A stretch of 64,000 nt of DNA from Pseudomonas ovata (GTDB lineage Bacteria; Pseudomonadota; Gammaproteobacteria; Pseudomonadales; Pseudomonadaceae), in NCBI RefSeq assembly GCF_003131185.1, contig NZ_QFFU01000029.1, forward strand, positions 1-64,000, read 5' to 3'. The position numbers and the translations under genes are program-made. Numbering within the stretch: position 1 is the stretch's first letter; each line of letters starts with the position of its first letter. Shown here in pieces: positions 26,203 to 34,540 of this stretch. The notes under the pieces are model-generated. The model saw only the letters and a list, made by a program, of their open reading frames with translations, ran no database searches and was not told the DNA's origin.

Positions 26203-26215
26203 GTTATCGTATGAC
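26203..26215 (+). promoter_or_regulatory. Candidate GntR operator (site D), upstream of the porin gene
   Basis: GTTATCGTATGAC overlapping TTGTTGTGCGTTAT (26194-26207) and followed by GATTAT, as at site C. It lies 244 bp from the porin ATG, which implies a long 5' leader. In the 649-bp gap 25960-26608 I otherwise see only the REP element at 26467. Confidence 0.5.
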
Positions 26216-26466
26216 TGTCGCGATTATTAAGAAGCGTGAAAAACTTGTCAACGGCTGGGTTATTAGCCTTAAGTCGCAGTTACTGGAGGTTTCCCGGGCA
26301 ATTCATAGACATAGCGGCTTGTGGCCAGCTAAAAATAATTAAAAGACATCTGATGACATGCTCGACCGTCCCGATAATGGCCGGTTTGCCCTTGCCTGCC
26401 TGGGGTCACCGCCACATTCATCAAACACAAAATAACGTGTTGATCTTATCGATTTTGAAATCACTT

Positions 26467-26576
26467 GTAGGAGCGCGCTTGCCCGCGACCGGCTGCGTTA
26501 GCAGTCGTAAATTTTCAGCGGCCACACAATTTTTGCGAGCGCTACGCACTCGGTCGCGGGCAGAGCGCGCTCCTAC
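26467..26576. repeat. Composite REP element (GTAGGAGCGCGC family), single internal unit
   Basis: Bounded by GTAGGAGCGCGCTTGCCCGC and CAGAGCGCGCTCCTAC, with one CAGTCGTAAATTTTCAGCG unit inside. It lies 32 bases downstream of the TetR gene stop. Confidence 0.8.
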
Positions 26577-26608
26577 GCTGTTTGCTGCGCCTCTGGTGCA
26601 GTAGACGA

Positions 26609-27232
26609 TCAGCCCGGCATCAGCGGGTTGCGCATGCCTTCGAACATGAAACGGGTGGTCATGCGCACGTTCTCGCGGTGCGCCTGCAGGTCGGGCGTGA
26701 CGCTGCTGGTCAGGCGCAGCAGTTGCAGATGGGAGTAGTCATTGAGCATGAACGCCGCTTGCATCACGTCCAGGTCAGGGCGCAGCTTGCCGGCGCCTTG
26801 CAGCTCGCGCAGCACACCGGCAATCTCGGCCTGCAGGCCGCCGTTGAGTTGGCGATAGGCTTCGGGCAGGTCGGTGCCGCCGGTAAGAATCAGCGGCAGC
26901 AGTTCTTTCCACAGCGACGCCGGCAACACTTCGAGGCTGTAGCCCACCAGCAGGCTTTCCATGTGGCAGAGCGCATCGACCGGGTCGTCGATATCGCGCA
27001 CTTGCTCGCGCAGGTCATGAATGGCGCGACGGTCGGCTTCCCTGACCATTTCCAGAATGATTTCCTGCTTGCTGCCGAAATACTTGAACACCGTAGGCGC
27101 CGACACTCCGGCGACCTTGGCGATCTGCTCGATAGTGGTGGCCTGGAAACCCTGGCGCTGAAACAGCTCGATCGCCGCCGAGGCAATGGCCTGGCGTCGC
27201 TGCTGCTTTTGATGTTCCCGCAATCCGCTCAC
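26609..27232 (-). CDS. TetR-family transcriptional regulator
   Basis: A 207-aa repressor-type protein. The N-terminal helix-turn-helix is evident (AIASAAIELFQRQGFQATTIEQIAKVAGVSAPTVFKYFGSKQEII), followed by an all-helical ligand domain. A GTG start at 27232 is chosen because AGGAG lies five bases upstream; a GTG two codons earlier overlaps that site. It is divergent from the NylB-like hydrolase gene across a 143-bp region and probably controls it. Confidence 0.85.
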   Translation of the reverse strand: MSGLREHQKQQRRQAIASAAIELFQRQGFQATTIEQIAKVAGVSAPTVFKYFGSKQEIILEMVREADRRAIHDLREQVRDIDDPVDALCHMESLLVGYSLEVLPASLWKELLPLILTGGTDLPEAYRQLNGGLQAEIAGVLRELQGAGKLRPDLDVMQAAFMLNDYSHLQLLRLTSSVTPDLQAHRENVRMTTRFMFEGMRNPLMPG

Positions 27233-27375
27233 ATGCACTCCTGAAAATCCCGATCCACGGCCGGATGATAGGCAGCCAGCGTTTCATTGGGCAAATATTT
27301 TATTGACTAAAGGTTTTTATAGGTTTAATTGTTTTACCCAATTCCAACGCAGAGTCATTTTTCAGGACCCGTCCC

Positions 27376-28644
27376 ATGAGCGAGATTGTCGAGCACCCCC
27401 TGGTCAACCAGTACCTGCAAGCCCATTCGGTCGCCAGGGCCGAGCAGGATGAACCGGCCCTGATGCAAGGCTTTCCCGCCGGGCAGGCGCAGCGGGTGAC
27501 CTGGAGCAACTGGATGCGTCCACCGTTCAACCGTTGGGGCTTTCGGCATCTGGCGCGACTGCGTCCGAGCATCGACGTGCAGGCAGGCCTGTCGAGCGAA
27601 CCCTTGCCGGTGGCGCTCCAGCCGCTCGACGCGTTTTCGTTCCAGAGCGTGTGCGGCCTGTCGGTCAATGTCATGGACCATTTGCTGGCCAGCAAGACCG
27701 ACGGCTTTCTGGTCATGCACAAGGGCCAGGTGGTGCACGAGTGCTACTTCAACGGCCAGCAGGCCACTGACCGGCACATCATGTTCTCGGTGACCAAGTC
27801 ATTGATCGGTACGCTCGGCGAGCAACTGATTCACCAGGGCCTGCTCGATGACACGCTGCAGGCACAGGTCTATGTGCCTGAGCTGAAAGGCAGTGCCTTT
27901 GGCGATGCCACGGTGCGCCAACTGTTCGACATGGCCGTGGGCATTGATTACAGCGAGGTCTATGACGACCCCGACTCGGAAAGCTCGCAATACGGTTATG
28001 CCTGTGGCTTCCAGCCGGCCCCGGCCGAATACGCCCGCTACGCCTCGCTGTACCAGTACCTGCCGTCATTGCACAAGCGCGGCGAGCATGGCGGCTTCTT
28101 TCATTATGTAACCGCCACCACCGAAGCCCTGGCCTGGGTCATGGAGCGCGCCTCGGGCGTTTCGTGTCACGCGCTGCTGGAGCCGCTCTGGAAAGCCCTG
28201 GGCTGTGAGCGCGACGGCTATTTCATGGCCGACCCCTGGGGGCGCAGTGTCGCCGGTGCCGGCTTCAGCGCCACGCTGCGTGACATGGCCCGCTTCGGCC
28301 AGTTGCTGGCCACCAAAGGGCTGTACAACGGTCAGCCGTTGCTTGCCCCCGAGGTGATCGAGGCGGTTGCCGCAGGCGGTGATCCTCTGATCTATGCCGA
28401 CAACCAGAGCTTTGCGCAATGGACCCCGGGCGCTTCCTACCGTAGCCAGTGGTACGTGTTCAACGATCACAGTCAGGCACTGATGGCCGGCGGCATTCAT
28501 GGCCAGTACCTGTTCGTCGACCTGGTGTCACAGGTGGTGATCGTCAAGCAGTCCTCATTGCCTGAAGCGGTCACCGACCTCGATGCCGACAGCGTGCGCA
28601 TGTTCCGCGCCATTACCCGGCACCTGGCGCAGCAGCCCGCCTGA
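27376..28644 (+). CDS. Serine hydrolase of the beta-lactamase family (NylB/EstB-like)
   Basis: A 422-aa class C beta-lactamase-fold hydrolase. The catalytic SxxK is Ser138-Val-Thr-Lys141 in MFSVTKSLIG; candidate general-base tyrosines are Tyr192 (IDYSE) and Tyr244 (FFHYVTATTE). IHGQYLFVD near the C-terminus aligns with the third motif region. The arrangement resembles 6-aminohexanoate-dimer hydrolase and carboxylesterases of family VIII. There is no signal peptide, so it is cytosolic. It heads a cluster with an outer-membrane channel, a DUF3237 protein and an MFS carrier. Natural substrate unknown. Confidence 0.85.
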   Translation: MSEIVEHPLVNQYLQAHSVARAEQDEPALMQGFPAGQAQRVTWSNWMRPPFNRWGFRHLARLRPSIDVQAGLSSEPLPVALQPLDAFSFQSVCGLSVNVMDHLLASKTDGFLVMHKGQVVHECYFNGQQATDRHIMFSVTKSLIGTLGEQLIHQGLLDDTLQAQVYVPELKGSAFGDATVRQLFDMAVGIDYSEVYDDPDSESSQYGYACGFQPAPAEYARYASLYQYLPSLHKRGEHGGFFHYVTATTEALAWVMERASGVSCHALLEPLWKALGCERDGYFMADPWGRSVAGAGFSATLRDMARFGQLLATKGLYNGQPLLAPEVIEAVAAGGDPLIYADNQSFAQWTPGASYRSQWYVFNDHSQALMAGGIHGQYLFVDLVSQVVIVKQSSLPEAVTDLDADSVRMFRAITRHLAQQPA

Positions 28645-28689
28645 TTCGTCCATAACAAGATTTCCGGGCACCGGTTCCACCGGTGTCCT

Positions 28690-28708
28690 GGCCTGGCCCC
28701 GCCAGGCC
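28690..28708 (+). terminator. Hairpins after the NylB-like hydrolase gene
   Basis: GGCCTGGC/GCCAGGCC with a three-base loop follows a first stem CACCGGT/ACCGGTG (28669-28685). TTGTGG follows. It probably reduces but may not stop read-through into the channel gene. Confidence 0.5.
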
Positions 28709-28773
28709 TTGTGGCCGACTGCGCCACGTTTTCACTGCCCTGTAATACAAAAACAAATGCACAGGAGCTTCAT

Positions 28774-30108
28774 ATGTATGCAACGACGCGTTTTTCCTGC
28801 GTGCTGCTCGCCTGCGGCCTGCCGTTGGCCAGCTCGCCCACCTGGGCCGGCTACACCTTCGAGGACGGCAACCTCAAGGGTGAAGTCAACCTCACCGCCG
28901 GGGCGGCGACAGTGAGCACGCGCGGGGTGAATTTCGGCGCCGGCCGGGTCGATATTCGCAATGGCAGCAATGGCGGCAGCAAGATTGACTGGCAGGAAAT
29001 GTATATCAAGCCCGGCGTGACCCTGGATTATGCCCTGGGCAATGACGTCAGCCTGCTGGCCGGCGGCTCGATGGTCGCCGCCACCACCTTGGGCGATGGC
29101 GACGCCGGCGGCTTTACCCGCAGCTCCGACGGCAACGCCACCACCGAAGAACTCTACGCCGGCCTGCGCGCCGGGGCGTGGACCTTCACTGCCGGGCGGC
29201 AGAACTACAAGATCGGCACCGGCTTTATCGTCATGGACGGCAACCTTGATGCCTTTGGCGACGGCGCCTACTGGCTGGGCCCGCGCACCGCGTTCAAGGA
29301 CTCGGCAATCATGGCCTGGCACCAGGGACCCTGGCAGGCCCAGGCGTTCAGCCTGCGCACCGATGATCACCTGGGCGACTTCCGCCTGACCGGTGGCAAC
29401 CTCGACTACGACCTCAATGGCCAGGTTACCCTGGGCGCCACGGCCCTGAAGGTCGACGCCCTGGCGAGCCAGGGTCGGGTCCAGGCTCGTCGCGACGGCA
29501 TGCAGGTCTACAACCTGCGTGCGCTCAACGCCCGCATGCCCGGCCTGCCGAACCTGAACCTCAACGGTGAATACGCCGTCGAGCGCGGCAGCGGCGCAGG
29601 GGTCGACTATGACGCCAGCGCCTGGTATGCCCAGGCCGACTACACCTTCGACAGCGTGCCGTTCACGCCCATGCTCGGTTACCGCTACGCGACGTTTTCC
29701 GGTGACGACAACCTGGCCGACAACCGCCAGAAAGCCTGGGACCCGCTCGCCAAGGGCTTTGTCGACTGGAGCACCTGGCTGGTCGGCGACGTGGTGGGCA
29801 ACTACCTGCTGTTCAACAGCAACGAACGGGTCCAACAGTTCTCGCTCAAGAGCCGCCTCAACGAAGCGTTCACCCTCGGCGCCATCCACTACCAGTTCTG
29901 GCTCGACAAGGACAACTACCAGGGCGCGCCGGTCAGTGACCGCCGCTTTGCCGACGAAACGGTGGTGTACCTCGACTGGACGCCCACGCCGCGCTTGTAC
30001 ACCTCGCTGTCCTATAACTGGGTCACGGCCAAGGCTGCTGCCAGACAGGTGTTCGGCAATGACGAGCGCTTCAGCGCTCTTGAGTTGTACTTCACCTACC
30101 GCTATTGA
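28774..30108 (+). CDS. Outer-membrane channel, alginate-export (AlgE-like) family
   Basis: A 444-aa beta-barrel precursor. The signal peptide (MYATTRFSCVLLACGLPLAS...TWA) precedes GYTFEDGNLKGEVNL. Repeated strand pairs such as AGAWTFTAGRQNYKIGTGF and GAYWLGPRTAFKDSAIMAW fit the alginate-export porin family, which in soil pseudomonads includes many non-alginate channels near catabolic genes. The terminal residues ALELYFTYRY end in an aromatic, as expected for barrel insertion. CAGGAG precedes ATG 28774. Substrate unknown. Confidence 0.8.
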   Translation: MYATTRFSCVLLACGLPLASSPTWAGYTFEDGNLKGEVNLTAGAATVSTRGVNFGAGRVDIRNGSNGGSKIDWQEMYIKPGVTLDYALGNDVSLLAGGSMVAATTLGDGDAGGFTRSSDGNATTEELYAGLRAGAWTFTAGRQNYKIGTGFIVMDGNLDAFGDGAYWLGPRTAFKDSAIMAWHQGPWQAQAFSLRTDDHLGDFRLTGGNLDYDLNGQVTLGATALKVDALASQGRVQARRDGMQVYNLRALNARMPGLPNLNLNGEYAVERGSGAGVDYDASAWYAQADYTFDSVPFTPMLGYRYATFSGDDNLADNRQKAWDPLAKGFVDWSTWLVGDVVGNYLLFNSNERVQQFSLKSRLNEAFTLGAIHYQFWLDKDNYQGAPVSDRRFADETVVYLDWTPTPRLYTSLSYNWVTAKAAARQVFGNDERFSALELYFTYRY

Positions 30109-30143
30109 CCTCGGCGGCATCGCAGATGCCAGGGCTGAACGAC

Positions 30144-30632
30144 ATGATGACGACAAACGTGCAAACCGGGCGCTCGTTGCCGGCGCTCGAGTGGGTGATG
30201 ACGATCGAGGTTACGGTCGCGGCCGTTGACCTGGGCGAGAGTGCCGATGGTCGGCGCAGCAACTACCCGATCCTGGGCGGGCACTTCGAAGGGCCTGCCA
30301 TCCGTGGCCAGGTGCTGGCCGGGGGCGCCGACTTCTATCGGCAACGCGCCGACGGCGTGGGTGAACTGGACGCGCGCTACAGCCTGCAGACCGATCAGGG
30401 CGAACTGATCAATATCCACAACACCGGCTTGCTGCTGCTGAGCGAGCAGGGTCGGGCGCTTGAAGCGCAGGGCCACTGGCCGCTCGACCCGATGCACTAC
30501 CGCTGCACCTGCACGCCACGCTTCCAGGTCCCGCTCGGGCGGCTGGAATGGCTGAGCCAAGGGACATTCATCGGTCGCGCGCTGTACCCGGCCTCCGATC
30601 AGGTGGTCATCGACTGCTATCGCCTGGCCTGA
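30144..30632 (+). CDS. DUF3237 family protein
   Basis: A 162-aa protein of the DUF3237 (UPF0311) family. Landmarks are YPILGGHFEGPAIRGQVLAGG near the start, the DARYSLQTDQGELINIHNTG block and WLSQGTFIGRALY near the end. The family is a small beta-barrel-like fold with no settled function, often beside aromatic or terpenoid catabolic genes. The start is uncertain: ATG 30144 has AGGG nine bases upstream, whereas ATG 30126 has no visible site. Confidence 0.75.
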   Translation: MMTTNVQTGRSLPALEWVMTIEVTVAAVDLGESADGRRSNYPILGGHFEGPAIRGQVLAGGADFYRQRADGVGELDARYSLQTDQGELINIHNTGLLLLSEQGRALEAQGHWPLDPMHYRCTCTPRFQVPLGRLEWLSQGTFIGRALYPASDQVVIDCYRLA

Positions 30633-30725
30633 CCGGACACCGTCGATGACGGTGCCACGCCCTGACAACGAACTTCACACGCTGGCATGATCGCCGAACG
30701 ACGGCCAGCCGTACGGGTATTTCTC

Positions 30726-31898
30726 ATGAAAACGACTCATCAAATGACGGTGCGTGCAGCCTGCATCTTTATTGCGGCCGCCTCGATCATCGTGATCGGC
30801 GTGCAGCCGATCTTCATCGGCCTGCTCACCGAGCGCCTGGCGCTGACCCTGGTGCAGCAAAGCTGGGTCATGTCAGCCGAGATGTGCGGCTCGATTGTCG
30901 GCACCTTGTTGTGCCTGCCGATGATCCGTCGCCTGGGGGCACGCAGCATCGGCCTGAGCACAGGGCTGTTGTTGTTTCTGTCCAACTTCTTTACCGCCAG
31001 TGTCTTGCAGTTCGACCACCTGATGGCCTTGCGCCTGGTGTCGGGCGTGTGCGCCGGCGTGCTGTACTCGTACGCCATCTACTGCCTGGGCCGGATGAGT
31101 GGCCCGGACCGTTCCTACGGCATCCTGCTGTTCGTACAGACGGCGCTGTTTGCCTTCAGCGCGGTGGTCATGCCGATGGTTGCCGAGCGCTGGGGTTTTT
31201 ACTGGGCGATCGGGTTCCTGACCGGCTGGTATGCGCTGGTGTGCCTGGCCTGCCTGTGCCTGCCGGCCCGGCAGGTCGACGAGGTGGTACCGGCGCGTAC
31301 AGGCGGGCACCTGTCGGGGCTGACGATCATCGGGGTCTGCTCGCTGGCCGGCATGCTGTTGCTGCAATTGTCGATCTATTCATTGTGGGGCTTCGTCGAA
31401 GGCATCGGCAGTGACGCCGGCATTGCCCCGGTAGACATTGGCTGGGCAATCAGCATGGGCCTGCTGGGCGGCTTGCCGGGTGCGGCCTTGCCCAGCCTGC
31501 TGGGGCGCCGGTTGGGACGGGTGCCGATGATCCTCGCCGGCTCGTTGATCGTGCTGGTGTCGATCTTCATGCTGGCCTACCGCATTCATGACACGGTGGA
31601 CCTGGCGCTGGCGGTGTTCCTGATGAACCTGGGCTGGAACCTGGCCTTGTCCTACTACATGTCCTCGGTCGTCACCCACGACCCGCAAGGACGCCTGACC
31701 CGGCTGGTGGGCGTGGTGCAGGTCTCGGCGGCCGCCGCCGCGCCGACCCTGCTGGCGTTGTTCATGCAGGAAGACGGCCGGCAAAGCATCTTCGTGCTGT
31801 CGGCGGCCACGATCATGCTCGGCGGCGTGCTGATGCTGGTCATGCTGGCCCTGACCCGCAAGCATGCCGGCGATTCGTCACTGGGCACCTCTTCGTAA
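30726..31898 (+). CDS. MFS transporter
   Basis: A 390-aa carrier with about 12 hydrophobic segments. It begins MKTTHQMTVRAACIFIAAAS; the loop between segments 2 and 3 is RRLGARSIGLSTG, a degenerate MFS motif A. It is probably co-transcribed with the channel and DUF3237 genes (gaps of 35 and 93 bases). I cannot assign a substrate. A second Met further upstream is possible but has no visible site. Confidence 0.8.
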   Translation: MKTTHQMTVRAACIFIAAASIIVIGVQPIFIGLLTERLALTLVQQSWVMSAEMCGSIVGTLLCLPMIRRLGARSIGLSTGLLLFLSNFFTASVLQFDHLMALRLVSGVCAGVLYSYAIYCLGRMSGPDRSYGILLFVQTALFAFSAVVMPMVAERWGFYWAIGFLTGWYALVCLACLCLPARQVDEVVPARTGGHLSGLTIIGVCSLAGMLLLQLSIYSLWGFVEGIGSDAGIAPVDIGWAISMGLLGGLPGAALPSLLGRRLGRVPMILAGSLIVLVSIFMLAYRIHDTVDLALAVFLMNLGWNLALSYYMSSVVTHDPQGRLTRLVGVVQVSAAAAAPTLLALFMQEDGRQSIFVLSAATIMLGGVLMLVMLALTRKHAGDSSLGTSS

Positions 31899-31966
31899 TC
31901 GGCCTTGTCGCCAGGCGGCCTGCAGCGGGTCGCCGTTTTCCAACGCCTGTGCAAAGAGGTGAAGCC

Positions 31967-33136
31967 ATGTTTGCCACATTACGTGCACAAATCATTTGCC
32001 TGGCCGGTGTCTGCCTGGCGCTGCTGACCGGCGTGCTGGTCACGCTGGCAAGCCTGGGCATGGACGAGCACCTGCCCCTGCTGGGCAGCCTGGCATTTGT
32101 CGTGCTGATGACGGCGGTGGCCGTGGTCACGGCCCGGATCGTCAGCCCGCTGCGCACCCTGGCGGCCATGCTCGGGCAGATGGCCCACGGCCGCGCCGAC
32201 CTGTCCGCCCGGCTCGACGATGCCCGTGCCGATGAGCTGGGAAGGGTGATGCGTGATATGAATGCCTTTCTCGATCAATGGCAGCCGGTCATCCAGCAGG
32301 TGCAGAGGGCGGTGGGCCAAGCGACCGTCGTGACAACCCGTTCGATCCAGGCCGGCGAGCAGAACCTGGCCGTGATGGACCGGCAGCGGCTGGACATTGT
32401 CCAGGTTGCCACGGCGGTGCAGCAGATGACCGTCGCCGCCCAGGACATTGCCCGCAGTACCGCGTCGGCGGCGCAGACAGCCGGTGGCATTCTGCAGACC
32501 ATCGAGGACGGCACCGGGCTGATCGAGCGCACCACGACCCTGGTCGCCAGCCAGGTCGATGAGCTGGCCCGGGCCGACCAGCAAGTCGAGCAGCTGTCGG
32601 CCAAGAGCGGGCGCATCGGCAGTGTGCTGGACATCATTCGCGACATCGCCGAACAGACCAACCTGCTGGCCTTGAACGCGGCCATCGAGGCCGCGCGTGC
32701 CGGTGACCACGGGCGCGGTTTTGCCGTGGTGGCCGACGAGGTGCGCAACCTGGCCAGGCGCACCCAGCATTCGGTCGAGGAAACACGCAGCATCATCGAG
32801 GCCCTGCAACAGGACACCGCCGGGGTCGTGCAGTCGATGGCCGCCAATCAGCAGCGCGGCCGCGAGACGGCGCAGTTGTTCGACACGCTGATCGAGTCGT
32901 TGTACGGGGTGGGCGAGGGCGTGATACAGATGTCGGCCATGAACAGCCAGATCGACGGCGCCGCCCAGCAACAGCACGTGGCGTGCGAGCAGATCAATGC
33001 CAGCGTCACCCGCGTACGCACCCTGGCGGCCGAGCTGGACCACCACGCCAGGACCGCACTGACCGACCTGGCCGCCCTGCACACCTGCGCCACCGACCCG
33101 CACGCCTTGCTGGCACGCCTCAACACCACCCCCTGA
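31967..33136 (+). CDS. Methyl-accepting chemotaxis protein lacking a periplasmic sensor
   Basis: A 389-aa receptor. Two membrane segments (about residues 7-31 and 39-58) are separated by only about eight residues, so there is no periplasmic ligand domain. A HAMP region (SPLRTLAAMLGQMAHGRADLSARLDD) and a full signalling domain follow, with the CheA/CheW hairpin IRDIAEQTNLLALNAAIEAA and GDHGRGFAVVADEVRNLARR. AGAGGTGAA precedes ATG 31967. It may sense a membrane or cytoplasmic cue such as redox or energy state (inference). Confidence 0.9.
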   Translation: MFATLRAQIICLAGVCLALLTGVLVTLASLGMDEHLPLLGSLAFVVLMTAVAVVTARIVSPLRTLAAMLGQMAHGRADLSARLDDARADELGRVMRDMNAFLDQWQPVIQQVQRAVGQATVVTTRSIQAGEQNLAVMDRQRLDIVQVATAVQQMTVAAQDIARSTASAAQTAGGILQTIEDGTGLIERTTTLVASQVDELARADQQVEQLSAKSGRIGSVLDIIRDIAEQTNLLALNAAIEAARAGDHGRGFAVVADEVRNLARRTQHSVEETRSIIEALQQDTAGVVQSMAANQQRGRETAQLFDTLIESLYGVGEGVIQMSAMNSQIDGAAQQQHVACEQINASVTRVRTLAAELDHHARTALTDLAALHTCATDPHALLARLNTTP

Positions 33137-33147
33137 CCCTGCCCCGG

Positions 33148-33271
33148 GTAGGAGCGCGCTTGCCCGCGACCGGCTGCGTTAGCAGTCGTAAAATTGTGGC
33201 GTTTCGCAGATTTCTGCGAGCGCTGCGCACTCGGTCGCGGTGGTCCGGCATACCGGCAAGCGCGCTCCTAC
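33148..33271. repeat. Composite REP element with asymmetric arms
   Basis: The left arm is GTAGGAGCGCGCTTGCCCGC. The right arm carries an extra segment (GGTGGTCCGGCATACC) before GGCAAGCGCGCTCCTAC. One CAGTCGTAAA unit lies inside. It starts 12 bases after the chemoreceptor stop. Confidence 0.8.
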
Positions 33272-33314
33272 CACCTGCTCCAGGGTTTCCCGCAGGCGCG
33301 GTGTCAGTTCATCG
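33269..33314. repeat. Detached 46-bp copy of the LysR gene 3' end
   Basis: This segment, from TACCACCTGCTCCAGGG to GTGTCAGTTCATCG, matches 33428-33473 with two mismatches. The second copy is the true 3' coding end of the LysR gene on the minus strand. The two copies are 159 bp apart with REP sequence between them. Confidence 0.85.
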
Positions 33315-33398
33315 GCTGCGCAGCAGTCGTAAATTTTCAGCGGCCACACAATTTTTGCGAGCGCTACCGCACTCGGTCGCGGGCAAGCGCGCTCCTAC
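33315..33398. repeat. Half composite REP element
   Basis: GCTGCGCAGCAGTCGTAAA through GGCAAGCGCGCTCCTAC; it has the internal unit and right arm but no left arm, which is replaced by the duplicated LysR 3' end. Confidence 0.75.
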
Positions 33399-33415
33399 CA
33401 GTGCAGTGCCGTGCA

Positions 33416-34306
33416 TCAAGACAGTGTTACCACCTGCTCCAGGGTTTCCCGCAGGCGCGGGGTCAGTTCGTCGAACAGGGTCTGCACCGCGCGCAGGTCG
33501 CGGCAGTCCGGGCGGGTCAACAGCCAGACTTCGGTGCTGCAGCCCACCAGCGGCGCGCTCAGGGCTTCGACGCCGTACAGGTCGCAGGCGGTGAAGTCGG
33601 TCAGGGCCGCCACCCCCAGGCCGGCGCTGACCAGTTGCGCCACCGCCGCCATGCTGCTGCAACGATAGCGTGGCACCACCTGTGGATAAGTACGTTCGCG
33701 CCAGGTCACCGACACATGGTCGGGCATCGAATCGTCCGGGGCCACCCACGGCACCGAGGCCGGATCGTCGTGCAGGGCCTGGCGAAAATCCGGGTGCCCG
33801 CAGATCACATAGGCAGCGCTGCCCAGATGGCGACCGACCAGATGTTCCGGTGGCGTATCGGTCAGGCGCAGGGCGATGTCGGCATCGCGGCGGCTCAGGT
33901 TGGCAAAGTTGTTGGACGTCGACAGTTCCAGGTTCAGCGCCGGATACCCCGGCATGAAACGCGCCAGCGCCGGCAGCATCAGGCTGTGCAGCACCGCCTC
34001 GGTGCAGGTCAGGTGCACGGTGCCGCTGACCACCTGTTCGCCCTGGCGCAAGGCCATGCGCGCCGCGCCCAAGGCCTGTTCGGCGCGTTCGGCCTGCTCG
34101 GCCATGGCCTGCGCGACCTCGTTGGGCACATAGCCGCGCCGGCTCTTTTCGAACAGCGCACTGCCCAGCGCGCTTTCCAGCCGTCTTATCGAACGGAACA
34201 CCGTCGAGATGTCGACCTGCAGCAATTCCGAGGCCCGCGCCAGGGAGCGTCCGCGCACCAGCGCCAGGACCAGGGCGAGGTCGTTGTGGTTGATCTCATA
34301 TTGCAT
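33416..34306 (-). CDS. LysR-family transcriptional regulator
   Basis: A 296-aa regulator. The winged helix at residues 1-60 (LALVLALVRGRSLARASELLQVDISTVFRSIRRLE) is followed by a LysR substrate domain (VSGTVHLTCTEAVLHSLMLP, RRDADIALRLTD, LVSAGLGVAALTD). ATG 34306 is the natural start; an in-frame ATG ten codons upstream precedes unrelated sequence. It is divergent from puuA, so it likely controls the polyamine genes. The last 46 bp of the coding region also occur as a detached copy at 33269-33314. Confidence 0.88.
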   Translation of the reverse strand: MQYEINHNDLALVLALVRGRSLARASELLQVDISTVFRSIRRLESALGSALFEKSRRGYVPNEVAQAMAEQAERAEQALGAARMALRQGEQVVSGTVHLTCTEAVLHSLMLPALARFMPGYPALNLELSTSNNFANLSRRDADIALRLTDTPPEHLVGRHLGSAAYVICGHPDFRQALHDDPASVPWVAPDDSMPDHVSVTWRERTYPQVVPRYRCSSMAAVAQLVSAGLGVAALTDFTACDLYGVEALSAPLVGCSTEVWLLTRPDCRDLRAVQTLFDELTPRLRETLEQVVTLS

Positions 34307-34341
34307 GGATGCAAACTCAGGTTGCCAAAACGCCAATATTT

Positions 34342-34358
34342 ATTGCATCGATTGTAAT
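34342..34358. promoter_or_regulatory. Candidate LysR-type operator between the regulator and puuA
   Basis: ATTGCATCGATTGTAAT is an imperfect dyad around ATCGAT containing a T-N11-A pattern, 36 bp from the LysR start. The rest of the 234-bp divergent region shows nothing firmer. Confidence 0.35.
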
Positions 34359-34540
34359 TTACAGTGAGTTCGCGCTGCCAAGCTGTTTCGGCAGATCGCC
34401 ATGAAAAAGCGTCAAACAGTCAACTTTCGGGGCTCAAGGCAGAACACAAACAAGAATGCCGCTCTCGCTTCATACGCCGCCTGCTTGTCCATCCTGCCGT
34501 CTGCAATGCCCCACACAAAAACCATCAAAGGTGTTCAATC

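Noticed and set aside
33194..34357. A 387-codon plus-strand open frame over the LysR gene
   Set aside because: Antisense to a clear LysR protein and partly made of REP DNA.
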